Of a stretch of 64,000 nucleotides of DNA, positions 8,575 through 15,948 are shown piece after piece. This DNA is from JBGAPI01 sp044221335. GTDB taxonomy: Bacteria > Pseudomonadota > Gammaproteobacteria > Xanthomonadales > Ahniellaceae. Location: assembly GCA_044221335.1 (NCBI GenBank), contig JBGAPI010000004.1, positions 93,706 through 157,705 on the forward strand, read 5' to 3'. Position numbers and translations under genes: made by a program. The notes beneath the pieces were generated by a model. It was not told the DNA's origin. It made no database searches and worked only from the letters and a program-made list of their open reading frames with translations. Numbering within the stretch: the stretch's first letter is position 1; each line of letters opens with the position of its first letter.

Positions 8575-8597
8575 CCGGATCGCCGCGCGATCCGGTC
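8573..8597. terminator. Dyad at the end of rlpA, possible terminator
   Basis: The arms GACCGGATCGC (8573-8583) and its exact complement (8587-8597) enclose a 3-base loop. The structure starts inside the rlpA stop codon. No T run follows, so it may stabilise the message end instead of terminating. The 229-base gap that follows leaves room for a separate dacC promoter, but I cannot point to a convincing one. Confidence 0.45.
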
Positions 8598-8803
8598 CCG
8601 TGCCGAGCGGATCTCCGGTCGACAGCAACATCAATCATCGCTGAATTGTCATTCGGCTTGCCTCGCGTTTGCCCCCCAAAGCCACGACAATTCGCGCCCA
8701 GCGCTGGCGCCGACACGGATTCGTCGTGCCGCGGCCGCGGGCTCGCCCGCTCTCCTCTTCCGCCTTCATTGCGGCGCACTGCCGCTGAGATCCCGAACAC
8801 CCC

Positions 8804-10060
8804 ATGACCGCTTCCTCGCCGTCCGCTCGCCCGTTCCTCTCCGTCGCAGTCGCCCTGGTCGCCACGGTGTCGCTGTCCGCGGTCTACGCCGCCGGCGAGA
8901 CGCCGACTCCGCAACCCGTCCCGCAGCCGGCGGCGAAACCCGCCGCGCCTGCATCCGCCACGTCGGAACAGCCCATCCCGCCGCCGCCGACTCTGTCGGC
9001 GAAGAATTACGTGCTGATGGACTACGTCAGCGGCCAGATCCTGGTGTCGGTGAACGGCGACGACCGGGTGCCGCCGGCCAGCATCACCAAGGTCATGACC
9101 TCCTACGTCGTGTCGCAGCAGCTCGCCGCCGGCAAGGTGAAGATGGACGACCCGGTGGCGATCAGCGAGAACGCCTGGCGCGGCGGCGGCGCCGGCACCG
9201 ACGGTTCGACCAGCTTCCTGCCGCTCAACTCCACCGTGCCGCTGCGCGACCTGCTGTACGGGATGATCATCCAGTCGGGCAACGACGCGTCGATCGCGCT
9301 GGCCGAGCATGTCGCCGGCAGCGAGGAGGTGTTCGTCCGGATGATGAACGACAACGCCACCCGGCTCGGCCTGAAGGACACCCACTTCGCCAACTCGCAC
9401 GGCCTGCAGGCCGACGGCCACTACTCGACCGCCGCCGACATCGCGCGGCTGTCGCGGGCGCTGATCCACGACTACCCGGAGGAGTACAAGATCTACGCGA
9501 TCAAGGACTTCACCGTGAACGGCATCAAGCAGCACAACCGCAACACGCTGCTGTGGAAGGACGGCTCGGTCGACGGCATCAAGACCGGCCACCACTCGCA
9601 GGCCGGCTACTGCCTGTCGGCCTCCGCGCAGCACGGCGACACCCGCCTGATCGCGGTGGTGATGGGCACCACCTCGGAGAAGATCCGCGCCGAGGAAGCG
9701 CTGTCGCTGCTCAACTACGGCTTCCGCTTCTACGAATCGCACAAGCTCTACGCCGCCGGCGCGATGGTCGCCGAACCGGAGCTGTGGAAGGGCGCCACGC
9801 CGACCGCGAAGCTCGGCGTGGCCGCCGATGCGCTGGTCAGCGTCCCGGCGGGCAGCTACAACCGCCTCACCGCGACGATGAACATCCCGAAGCCGCTGCT
9901 GGCGCCGCTCTCGAAGGGCCAGAACGTCGGCACCCTGGTGGTGACGCTCGACGGCAAGCCGATGCTGGAGGCGCCGCTGATCGCGCTCGACGACTATCCG
10001 GAGGGTGGATTCTTCAAGCGGCTGTCCGATGGCGTAGCGCTGTGGTGGTCGAGCAAATAA
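8804..10060 (+). CDS. dacC: D-alanyl-D-alanine carboxypeptidase (PBP5/PBP6 type)
   Basis: The protein has 418 residues with a signal peptide ending near residue 30 and a Pro/Ala-rich linker. The active-site motifs are SITK (Ser93, Lys96), SGN (157-159) and KTG (259-261). The C-terminal beta domain is followed by the amphipathic anchor FFKRLSDGVALWW, as in PBP5. The enzyme removes the terminal D-Ala from pentapeptides in the periplasm. Its place after rlpA is standard for this cluster; dacA is an equally valid name. A perfect AT-rich hairpin overlaps its stop codon. Confidence 0.93.
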   Translation: MTASSPSARPFLSVAVALVATVSLSAVYAAGETPTPQPVPQPAAKPAAPASATSEQPIPPPPTLSAKNYVLMDYVSGQILVSVNGDDRVPPASITKVMTSYVVSQQLAAGKVKMDDPVAISENAWRGGGAGTDGSTSFLPLNSTVPLRDLLYGMIIQSGNDASIALAEHVAGSEEVFVRMMNDNATRLGLKDTHFANSHGLQADGHYSTAADIARLSRALIHDYPEEYKIYAIKDFTVNGIKQHNRNTLLWKDGSVDGIKTGHHSQAGYCLSASAQHGDTRLIAVVMGTTSEKIRAEEALSLLNYGFRFYESHKLYAAGAMVAEPELWKGATPTAKLGVAADALVSVPAGSYNRLTATMNIPKPLLAPLSKGQNVGTLVVTLDGKPMLEAPLIALDDYPEGGFFKRLSDGVALWWSSK

Positions 10061-10092
10061 TTTGATGCGATGAAACGCATCAAATTATTTGC
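10053..10092. terminator. Perfect 17-bp AT-rich hairpin overlapping the dacC stop codon
   Basis: The arms GCAAATAATTTGATGCG (10053-10069) and its exact complement (10076-10092) are separated by the loop ATGAAA. The dacC stop TAA (10058-10060) is inside the left arm. The arms are much richer in A and T than the surrounding DNA. There is no T tract outside the stem, so its role as an intrinsic terminator is not certain. Confidence 0.6.
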
Positions 10093-10097
10093 GAGGG

Positions 10098-10245
10098 CGC
10101 GGCATGGATGCCGCGCGGATGGACCCCAGGGATGGAGGCTTCGGTCAGCAACGAAGTTCGATGTACAGCATGGGGTAGCCGCGGCAGATGCCGCGCGGAT
10201 GGACCCCAGGGATGGAGGCTTCGCTCAGCAACGAAGTTCGATGTA
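10098..10245. repeat. Tandem direct repeat, two copies of about 58-68 bp at an 80-bp period
   Basis: 10108-10165 and 10188-10245 are identical except for one base (G at 10144, C at 10224). Each copy is preceded by a small palindrome built on CGCGGCA and TGCCGCG. Both copies would encode the same short peptide beginning MPRGWTPGMEAS, but no Shine-Dalgarno or longer frame supports a gene. The second copy runs into a GTAG repeat at 10266. Confidence 0.75.
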
Positions 10246-10265
10246 AAGCCGAAGCTCTTCGCGAT

Positions 10266-10286
10266 GGCGGGCAGGGCCCGCCCTAC
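10266..10286. repeat. Single GTAG palindromic repeat, reverse orientation
   Basis: GGCGGGC-AGG-GCCCGCC is followed by CTAC (10283-10286). The complement TAG of 10283-10285 is the stop codon of the GST gene. Confidence 0.75.
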
Positions 10287-10870
10287 AGCGCCGGCGGCCG
10301 GCTCGCCGCGACGAACGGGATGTCGCCGAGCACCCTCGCCTTTTCCGCCAGCCGCGGAAATCCGAGCGCGACCACGTCGAACAGTACGAGGTGCTCCCAC
10401 GCCGCGACCAGATGGAAGCCGAGATAGCTCGGCTCCGCCGGGACGAGGTCGGCGCGCGCCTCCAGCCACGACAAGCCCGCATCGATCCCGTCGCGCAGCT
10501 TCCAGTAGCGTGCCGGGCCGTTCACGTCGATGCCGCTGCGCGCCGCGAGGATCAGCTCCACCTCGTTCGACATCACGCCGTTCAGCACGGCGCGCGCGTT
10601 GAGCAGGTCCGGATTCGTCGTCAGCACCGCGTAGCGATCGTCGGGGTCGAAGCGCCGCACCAGATGGGCCGCGATGTGATCGGACTCGAACAGCACGACC
10701 TCGCCGTCGACCAGCGTCGGCACCTTCATCAGCGGATGCGGGCCGAACGCCGCCGGATCACCGGAACCGACGTTGCCGGCGTCGACCAGATCCAACGGCA
10801 GCTCCAGCGCCGCGGCGAGCAGGCGGACCTTGCGGGCGAAGTGGGAGCGCGGGGTGCAGTGGAGCTGCAT
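10283..10870 (-). CDS. Glutathione S-transferase family protein
   Basis: The product has 195 residues from MQLHCTPRSHFARKVRLL, the N-terminal thioredoxin-like fold of GSTs. SHFARKVR is in the glutathione-site region, and VPTLVDGEVVLFESDHIAAHL is the conserved cis-Pro plus ES motif at about 55-75. An all-helical C-terminal domain follows. Start 10870 was chosen because the upstream extension to 10945 is a translated repeat sequence. The substrate is unknown. The stop codon TAG comes from a GTAG repeat. Confidence 0.85.
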   Translation of the reverse strand: MQLHCTPRSHFARKVRLLAAALELPLDLVDAGNVGSGDPAAFGPHPLMKVPTLVDGEVVLFESDHIAAHLVRRFDPDDRYAVLTTNPDLLNARAVLNGVMSNEVELILAARSGIDVNGPARYWKLRDGIDAGLSWLEARADLVPAEPSYLGFHLVAAWEHLVLFDVVALGFPRLAEKARVLGDIPFVAASRPPAL

Positions 10871-10904
10871 CGTGACCTCGGCATGTCGTCGTCGCGGCGC
10901 AATC

Positions 10905-10967
10905 GCAGGGCGGGCACTGCCCGCCATCGCCGAAACGCTTCGCAATGGCGGGCAGTGCCCGCCCTAC
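10905..10967. repeat. Inverted pair of palindromic repeats (REPIN-like)
   Basis: The forward unit starts GCAG (a one-base variant of GTAG) at 10905 and continues GGCGGGC-ACT-GCCCGCC. The reverse unit 10947-10967 is GGCGGGC-AGT-GCCCGCC followed by CTAC. The last CTAC supplies the stop codon of the cupin gene (10964-10966). Confidence 0.8.
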
Positions 10968-11326
10968 TTTTTCGCGTAGTGGTCCGCACCGAGGAAGTGC
11001 AGCGACACGTAGGGCTCGTCGCCGACCACCCAGCTGTCGTGCGGTTCCTTCGGCACGTGGAAGAGGTCGCCCGGCTTCATCACGATCACCCGCCCGTCGG
11101 CGAAAGCGACGGTGGCGGAGCCGGTCACGACCAGGCCGACATGCTCGACCGGGCAATGGCTGAGCCCGAGGCCGGGCCCGACGTGCTCGGACCACTTCCA
11201 GCCCGGCTGGTAGGTCGCGCGGCCGATCGTCACGCCGCCGAGATGGACGACCTCGAAGCGGCCGAGGGTCATCTCGCGGATCTCGTCGGGATGTTCGAAG
11301 CGCTTCAGGACGACGTCGATGTCCAT
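10964..11326 (-). CDS. Cupin-domain protein
   Basis: The product has 120 residues with a single cupin barrel. The conserved parts are KWSEHVGPGLGLSHCPVEHVG (motif 1 region with His ligands) and MKPGDLFHVPKEPHDSWV (motif 2 region with the PGD turn and a His). It is a soluble cytoplasmic protein with a possible metal site and no recognised reaction. It lies upstream of GST on the same strand with a repeat pair between them. The stop codon TAG is part of a GTAG repeat. Confidence 0.8.
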   Translation of the reverse strand: MDIDVVLKRFEHPDEIREMTLGRFEVVHLGGVTIGRATYQPGWKWSEHVGPGLGLSHCPVEHVGLVVTGSATVAFADGRVIVMKPGDLFHVPKEPHDSWVVGDEPYVSLHFLGADHYAKK

Positions 11327-11335
11327 GCCGGATCC

Positions 11336-11827
11336 TCAGGGCGATCGATAGTAGCGCGCGATCCTGCGCAGTCCGTCAAGGATCTCCATGAGCCGATCCT
11401 GCGCGACCTCGAAGGAGCCTTCCAGCCGAAAGCAGGTCGGTCGGCCGGAGTCGAAGCGCTGCGTGGCGACGGCGAATTCCAGCATCACCACAGGGCGTGC
11501 GCGCGGACTGCGGAATCGCAGGAAGGAATCACCGTGGTCGGTGAGCAGCGGGATCAGGCTGCGGTCGAGGATGAATCGGTCGAAGGTATCGACGAACGCG
11601 CCGAACGCGTTGAACAGCACGCTCCCGCTCACCGCATCGAAGCGTCCGCGCAGGAACTCCGCGAACGCTGCGACGTGCAGGCCGGCGTAGGGATCGTCTC
11701 CATCGACCACGGCCAGGTGCAGCCAGCTCCGATCGTCATGCGCGACGATTCGCACGCCGATGCCGGACTCGGCCGCGGGCTCGCCGCGGATCGACCCGGC
11801 CGGCGACGACGCGGGATCGGGGATCAC
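11336..11827 (-). CDS. Hypothetical protein
   Basis: The product has 163 residues from a GTG start at 11825-11827. It is one base from the stop of the upstream DUF1801 gene (TGA, C, GTG), so the two are very probably translated together. The protein is soluble, with no signal peptide; segments such as WLHLAVVDGDDPYAGLHVAAF and FVDTFDRFILDRSLIPLL suggest an alpha-beta fold. I do not recognise a family. It is followed by the cupin gene after 9 bases. Confidence 0.6.
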   Translation of the reverse strand: MIPDPASSPAGSIRGEPAAESGIGVRIVAHDDRSWLHLAVVDGDDPYAGLHVAAFAEFLRGRFDAVSGSVLFNAFGAFVDTFDRFILDRSLIPLLTDHGDSFLRFRSPRARPVVMLEFAVATQRFDSGRPTCFRLEGSFEVAQDRLMEILDGLRRIARYYRSP

Positions 11828-11828
11828 G

Positions 11829-12251
11829 TCAGACGACCTCGATCCAGGACCGCAGGATCGCTGAAATCCCGTCGCGCTTCACCGCAAGGTCGGCGGCGTC
11901 GCGGACGACGAGCATCGCGCGGTCCGGCGCCAACCACTTCAGCAGTCTTTCCGGATCGTCGATCACCGGCGACGGCGCGCCGACCGCGCGCTTCTTCGCG
12001 CCGAGGTGGAGGATCAGGCCGAGGCCGGTCTTCTCGCGCAGATGCATCGTCGCGAAGTACTCCGTGGTGCGAAAGCTCGGCGCATTCCACTTGATACCGT
12101 CCGAGATCCGCGGATCGACGCCCACGATCAGGGCCCTGAGCGCGACAATCTCGGCCTTGCGCGGGTGCTCAAGGGCCGCGAGGAAGGCGTCGATGGCGGC
12201 GCCCGAATCGGGGTCGACGCGGAACTTGGCGGAGCGGGTCGCGCTGGGCAT
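11829..12251 (-). CDS. DUF1801 (YdhG-like) protein
   Basis: The product has 140 residues. The sequence ISDGIKWNAPSFRTTEYFATMHLREKTGLGLILHLG has the usual DUF1801 features: K(W/M)xxPxF, then a strand and an HLG end. The family is structurally related to frataxin-like and iron-binding folds, but its role is unknown. The gene starts an operon with the hypothetical protein at 11336 and probably the cupin at 10964. Confidence 0.8.
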   Translation of the reverse strand: MPSATRSAKFRVDPDSGAAIDAFLAALEHPRKAEIVALRALIVGVDPRISDGIKWNAPSFRTTEYFATMHLREKTGLGLILHLGAKKRAVGAPSPVIDDPERLLKWLAPDRAMLVVRDAADLAVKRDGISAILRSWIEVV

Positions 12252-12301
12252 GGGTCGGTCCCTCGGAATCCGGAGAGCGCCATCCTACGGCGGCGCTCGA
12301 C

Positions 12302-12883
12302 TCAGGGCGAAGAATCGGGGCGCCGCGCGTCCGTGAGTTGAGTTTCGCCGCGCACCGCGGCCACGCCGATCCAGATCAGCCACGCGATGCCGCACAGCGC
12401 CGCCGCACGCTGCGCGATTCCGATCGGAACCACCCCGTGGCCCAGCGCGACGCTGACGGCCGTGGCGGCCGCCAGGAGCCCACTCCACTCTCTACCCGGC
12501 AGGGGCAGTGGCGACACGAACATGCGCGGCAGCAGCACCATTGCCAGCACCACCAGGACGAAAGCCGCACTGATGCTCGCAATGTGGATCTCCGCATTCG
12601 GCCCCAGCGGAACCAGCCCGGCACCAAGGAATCCGAGCGCCGCCCCGGCCAGCAGCACCGGCAGCAGTGGAGCGCGCCAGCGCAGCGACGCGAGCGCGGC
12701 GGCGGATGCGCTGGTCGCGAGGCCGAGGAAGGCCGCGAGCATCCAGCCGCCATGCGCGCCGAGGGCGAGTTCGCTCATCAACTGGTAGACCTGATCGTAG
12801 TCGGGCTGCGCGAGATGCAGCGCCGCGACGGTGGCGATGAACAGCGCAAGGCCACCGAGAACGACGCCTCCGAGGAGTTTCAT
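12302..12883 (-). CDS. DUF998 membrane protein
   Basis: The product has 193 residues with about five or six hydrophobic segments. The N-terminal part HLAQPDYDQVYQLMSELALGAHGGWM matches the DUF998 pattern of a SELALG box after the first helix. GAGLVPLGPNAEIHIASI in the middle is also typical, with a conserved His. It is a cytoplasmic-membrane protein of unknown function. Confidence 0.75.
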   Translation of the reverse strand: MKLLGGVVLGGLALFIATVAALHLAQPDYDQVYQLMSELALGAHGGWMLAAFLGLATSASAAALASLRWRAPLLPVLLAGAALGFLGAGLVPLGPNAEIHIASISAAFVLVVLAMVLLPRMFVSPLPLPGREWSGLLAAATAVSVALGHGVVPIGIAQRAAALCGIAWLIWIGVAAVRGETQLTDARRPDSSP

Positions 12884-12992
12884 GAGTGGGCCGATTCCCG
12901 CGGTGGAATCCGCGATCGAGAGCCTGCATTGAACCCGATCGGCCGGAAAAACCCGACGGCGTCGTCGACGTCGAGCCGCCGCGCGGCCAGCC

Positions 12993-13358
12993 TCACGGCG
13001 GCCCGGGCTCGTAGCGATCGAGATACTCGACGCCTCCGACCTGGCCGTTGCGCAGGATGTCGAGCAGCAGCGCGCCGTGCTCGGGGCAGTCGAGGCGCAG
13101 GTGGCGCTCGAACTCCCAGGGCGAGTTCGCGCGCTTCGGATGGAAACCCGAGACGAAACGGGTGCGCCGGGCGCTCACCACGTGGGCACGAGTGCACTGC
13201 TGCAGGGCGGCATCGACGGCGGCTTCGTGCGGGCACTGAGCACGCACCAGACGGACCAGCCACTCCGGGTCGTAGGGCTGCCAGCGGGCACGATGGGCGG
13301 CGTACAGGCCCGCCGTCAGCAGCTTGGTGGCGAGGAAGGGCAGGACGAACCAGGCCAT
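12993..13358 (-). CDS. Hypothetical protein
   Basis: The product has 121 residues beginning MAWFVLPFLATKLLTAGLYAA, one hydrophobic segment that may be a signal anchor. The rest is basic and soluble, with three or four Cys including CPHEAAVDAALQQC, and PKRANSPWEFERHLRLDCPEH. No family is recognised. It stands alone between the DUF998 and VIT genes, all on the minus strand. Confidence 0.55.
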   Translation of the reverse strand: MAWFVLPFLATKLLTAGLYAAHRARWQPYDPEWLVRLVRAQCPHEAAVDAALQQCTRAHVVSARRTRFVSGFHPKRANSPWEFERHLRLDCPEHGALLLDILRNGQVGGVEYLDRYEPGPP

Positions 13359-13438
13359 GCGCGGCTCCCGGGGTCAGCGCGGCGACGGAGTGATCCTGGA
13401 TGGTGGCGCCGGCGGCGATCGCAAGGTCGCGAACCGGC

Positions 13439-14140
13439 TCACGCCGAAACCCCGAACAGGGCGCCGACCCCCGCCGTCAGCCCCATCGCCAGCGCCCCCC
13501 AGAAGCTGACCCGCGCGACGGCGGCCCACGGCGGCGCACCACCGGCGCGGGCGGCGAGGAAGCCGGTCAGTGCGAGCGCCAGCAACGAGCCGCCACCGAC
13601 GCCAGCGAGCAGCGCGGAGGCCGGCAGCAACGGCACCAGCAGCAAGGGCAGGAGCGCGCCGACCGCGAAGCTTGCCGCGGACGCCAGCGCCGCCTGGACC
13701 GGCCGGGCCGCCAGCTCCTCGGTGATGCCGAGCTCGTCGCGACTGTGGGCAGCGAGCGCGTCGTGCGCGGTCAGCTGGGTGGCGACCTCCTCGGCCAGCG
13801 ATCGCGAAAGGCCGCGGCCGACGTAGATCATCGTGAGCTCCGCATGCTCCGCAGCCGGATCGTCGGCCAGCTCCTGGCGCTCGCGGGCCAGATCGGCGGT
13901 TTCGGCGTCGGCCTGGGAGCTCACCGACACGTACTCGCCGGCGGCCATCGACATCGCGCCGGCGACCAGTCCCGCCACGCCGGCAACGAGGATCGCTTTC
14001 GTCCCCGCGCCGGAGGCTGCGACGCCGAGTACCAGGCTCGCGGTCGACACGATGCCGTCGTTGGCCCCGAGCACCGCGGCGCGCAGCCAGCCGATGCGGT
14101 GGGTGAGATGGTGTTCGCGGTGGGTCTTGCGGGGGCGCAT
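13439..14140 (-). CDS. VIT1/CCC1-family membrane transporter
   Basis: The product has 233 residues. HHLTHRIGWLRAAVLGANDG and the following VAGLVAGAMSMAAGEYVSVSSQ are the hallmark of the VIT1/CCC1 family, which moves Fe2+ or Mn2+ across membranes. Four or five transmembrane segments are visible, with a hydrophilic helical loop (residues about 80-140) that holds Glu/Asp-rich segments, as in the metal-binding domain of plant VIT1. Direction of transport and metal cannot be read from the sequence. Confidence 0.88.
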   Translation of the reverse strand: MRPRKTHREHHLTHRIGWLRAAVLGANDGIVSTASLVLGVAASGAGTKAILVAGVAGLVAGAMSMAAGEYVSVSSQADAETADLARERQELADDPAAEHAELTMIYVGRGLSRSLAEEVATQLTAHDALAAHSRDELGITEELAARPVQAALASAASFAVGALLPLLLVPLLPASALLAGVGGGSLLALALTGFLAARAGGAPPWAAVARVSFWGALAMGLTAGVGALFGVSA

Positions 14141-14238
14141 GGGGTCCTTCCGCTCGCGGTCCGGGAGGCGAGTCGCAGTCGATCATAGCCACGCCGCGTC
14201 GCCCGACGATCCGGCAACCGTGCGCTCTTCCGGGTCCG

Positions 14239-14418
14239 TCAGCGCAGCGCGCGAAGGTCGAGCGTTCGCATCGCGCCGATCATGACCTCGAGGCGCCCCT
14301 CGGGGCAGAGTCCCTGCATGCCGGCGGCCTCGTAGGCTTCGAGCGCGGCGGAAATCAACGCGGCGCGAATGTCCTCGACGTCGGTAGAGCGGGCCCTGGC
14401 CCGCTGCTCCTGCGCCAT
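14239..14418 (-). CDS. Small helical protein of unknown function
   Basis: From the ATG at 14418 the product has 59 residues: VEDIRAALISAALEAYEAAG, MQGLCPEGRLEVMIGAMRTL. The pattern AALxAYExAGxxGLCxEGRxExxxGAxRxLDL occurs in small conserved proteins near acetyltransferase genes in many Proteobacteria (recalled, not checked). The frame remains open to an ATG at 14475, which would overlap the end of the GFA gene by 20 bases. Neither start has a clear ribosome-binding site. Confidence 0.55.
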   Translation of the reverse strand: MAQEQRARARSTDVEDIRAALISAALEAYEAAGMQGLCPEGRLEVMIGAMRTLDLRALR

Positions 14419-14455
14419 GTTGCGGCGTGCGGGCGGGAGCGGTCCGGGGGCCGAT

Positions 14456-14848
14456 CTACGATTGCGGGAGGTCATCGGCGATGTCGTAGTAGTCGCCCCG
14501 GTCCGCCGTGTGGATGTGGTTGCGGAGGCGCGTACCGGTCGGCGCAGCGAACGCCCCCATCGCGACGTCGATGGTGTCGCGTTCGATCGGGTCCCAGAAC
14601 AGGAAGGAGCCGCAGGTCGCGCAGAAGCCGCGACGCACGTACTCGGAGGAGCGGAACCAGGTCACCTGCTCCAGTCCGATGACGGTGAGGGCATCGCGCG
14701 ACACTTCCGTCGCGGCCCAGAAGTGCCCCGACTGCCGCCGGCATTGCGAGCAGTGACATGCGCTCGGCGATGCAAGCTCGCCGTGCACCTCGAAGCTCAC
14801 CGCGCCGCAGAGACAGGAGCCGCGATGGATCAGCGCTGGCTGGGACAT
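14456..14848 (-). CDS. GFA (glutathione-dependent formaldehyde-activating enzyme-like) zinc protein
   Basis: The product has 130 residues. The Cys pattern of the family is complete: SCLCGAV (12, 14), CHCSQCRRQSG (31, 33, 36) and FCATCGSFLFW near 86-89. These bind zinc in the CENP-V/GFA fold. Most members have no proven formaldehyde activity, so the name describes the fold only. It precedes the small gene at 14239 on the same strand. Confidence 0.88.
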   Translation of the reverse strand: MSQPALIHRGSCLCGAVSFEVHGELASPSACHCSQCRRQSGHFWAATEVSRDALTVIGLEQVTWFRSSEYVRRGFCATCGSFLFWDPIERDTIDVAMGAFAAPTGTRLRNHIHTADRGDYYDIADDLPQS

Positions 14849-15030
14849 GGTCGTTCCACTCGGCCGAGGGCCTCCGACTGTAGCGCCGACCGATGGCGGC
14901 CCGATGACCGTCGCCGGAACGGGACCGTTCCCGTTCCGCCACCGGCACGGTCGCCGGGTGCAAACCTCCCGGCGTCGGAACGCGCAGGGGTCGACGCGCC
15001 GACGGATGCCGGCAGGGGGAGAATGGGTGG

Positions 15031-15104
15031 TGCCCGGAGCGGGAGTCGAACCCGCAAGAACCGGACTCTCGATCCGGCGTGTCTGCCAATTGCACCATCC
15101 GGGC
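15031..15104 (-). tRNA. tRNA-Leu(GAG)-like gene with short variable loop
   Basis: The reverse complement folds as a 74-nt cloverleaf: acceptor GCCCGGA/TCCGGGC, D arm GTG...CAC with a GG pair in its loop, anticodon stem CCGGA/TCCGG, and T arm GCGGG-TTCGACT-CCCGC. The discriminator is A, and CCA is encoded (15028-15030). The anticodon is GAG (Leu). Two features are odd: the variable loop is only TTCTT, whereas bacterial tRNA-Leu has a long arm, and position 33 is C instead of the nearly invariant U. It is closely related to the tRNA at 15230 and lies 125 bases downstream of it. Confidence 0.75.
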
Positions 15105-15142
15105 GGCGTCGCTCGGCTAACTATTCGCGACCTCTAGCGCAC

Positions 15143-15161
15143 GGCGGCGCGAGACGCCGCC
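15143..15161. repeat. Short GC-rich hairpin between the two tRNA genes
   Basis: GGCGGCG (15143-15149) and CGCCGCC (15155-15161) pair around the loop CGAGA. It may be a processing or termination structure in the tRNA transcript. There is no T run. Confidence 0.4.
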
Positions 15162-15229
15162 CCGGGGTTAGTTACGCGAGACATGAATCGCCCGTCGCGA
15201 AACCACCACGATCGTCAGTCGAATATTGG

Positions 15230-15303
15230 TGCCCAGGGCGGGACTCGAACCCGCAAGAACCGGCTTCTGAGACCGGCGCGTTTACCAATTTCACCACCTG
15301 GGC
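15230..15303 (-). tRNA. tRNA-Leu(CAG)-like gene with short variable loop
   Basis: The reverse complement gives a 74-nt cloverleaf: acceptor GCCCAGG/CCTGGGC, anticodon arm CCGGT-CTCAGAA-GCCGG with U33 and anticodon CAG (Leu), and T arm GCGGG-TTCGAGT-CCCGC. The discriminator is A, and CCA is encoded at 15227-15229. The acceptor and D arm resemble ordinary Xanthomonadales tRNA-Leu, but the variable loop is only TTCTT. It shares its variable loop and T stem with the tRNA at 15031, so the two are probably a duplicated pair. Confidence 0.78.
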
Positions 15304-15310
15304 GGGAAAC

Positions 15311-15443
15311 GAAAAGCCCCTCGCGGAGGTCCGGAGGGGCTTCGGTTCGCAGCTCAGTGGCGGCGCCGCTTCAGGCAAAACCCTTCCGTCCCGCGAGAAG
15401 CGGGCGTAGGCAGGAAAGCGGGCGGGAGCGGTAAGTATTCATG
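15311..15443 (-). ncRNA. Candidate small RNA between a promoter-like site and an intrinsic terminator
   Basis: On the minus strand a promoter-like pair (15450-15478) is followed by about 100 bases without a protein frame and then by a strong terminator (15314-15342), all before the tRNA pair. This would give a transcript of about 130 nt. No known RNA family was recognised. The alternative is that the terminator belongs to a longer message from the DUF488 gene upstream and that no separate RNA exists. Confidence 0.3.
15314..15342 (-). terminator. Intrinsic terminator upstream of the tRNA-Leu-like pair
   Basis: The arms AAGCCCCTC (15314-15322) and GAGGGGCTT (15334-15342) are perfect. On the minus strand the stem is followed by TTTTCGTTTC. 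It ends whatever transcript comes from above 15342 just before the tRNA genes. Confidence 0.7.
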
Positions 15444-15449
15444 CGCTGC

Positions 15450-15478
15450 ATGATGCAACGGCATCGCAATCACGTCAA
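15450..15478 (-). promoter_or_regulatory. Promoter-like site
   Basis: On the minus strand TTGACG (15473-15478) and CATCAT (15450-15455) are separated by 17 bases. The -35 match is good and the -10 match is 4 of 6. It points toward the terminator at 15314 and the tRNA genes. Confidence 0.4.
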
Positions 15479-15555
15479 CCAATTTCTAAGTATTTCTTCG
15501 ATGCGGTCCGGTTCGGGCGACGAACGGTCGATCGCGCCCGAGAGTTCACGGCGGG

Positions 15556-15948
15556 TCAATTGGCGAGCTTCGCCCCCGACTCCCGCAGCAGCTCGCGCAG
15601 TACCGAGCGATGGCAATGCGACTCGTCCTCGCAGTAGCAACCGACCGAAAAATCGCTTCCCTGCGACAGCGCGGCGAGCAGCGCGATCGTGCGCGCGTTG
15701 TCCGGCGTCGCCATTTCCGCCCTGTACATCCGCACGAAGGACTGCCACTCGGCCGGCGTTTCGGCGGTCTGCCCGCGCTGGATCGTCTCCGGCGTCGGCG
15801 CCAGGTTCGGGTACCAGACGTCGTAGTAGTCGCGCGACGCGAACTCGCTCTTCGGCACGCCGCGCGGCGGTCTCCGCACGGTGCCGATGCGGAGCCCCTC
15901 GCCCGCGGCTCGCGGACTACCAAGTCGGACGATACGGACAGCCATCAC
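15556..15948 (-). CDS. DUF488 family protein
   Basis: The product has 130 residues. VRIVRLGSPRAAGEGLRIGT and FASRDYYDVWYPNLAPT are the usual opening of the small DUF488 proteins, and GCYCEDESHCHRSVLREL is the conserved Cys/His-rich end that resembles a metal site. The function of the family is unknown. The ATG overlaps the stop of the upstream trmO gene by 4 bases (ATGA), so the pair is coupled. Confidence 0.82.
   Translation of the reverse strand: MMAVRIVRLGSPRAAGEGLRIGTVRRPPRGVPKSEFASRDYYDVWYPNLAPTPETIQRGQTAETPAEWQSFVRMYRAEMATPDNARTIALLAALSQGSDFSVGCYCEDESHCHRSVLRELLRESGAKLAN

Noticed and set aside
8642..8695. Operator formed by GAATTGTC and GACAATTC upstream of dacC
   Set aside because: The halves are 38 bases apart and only 8 bases long, so chance is likely.
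10108..10427. Two small frames starting MPRGWTPGMEAS
   Set aside because: They are the two copies of a direct repeat translated by chance; no ribosome-binding site, and the frames diverge after the repeat.
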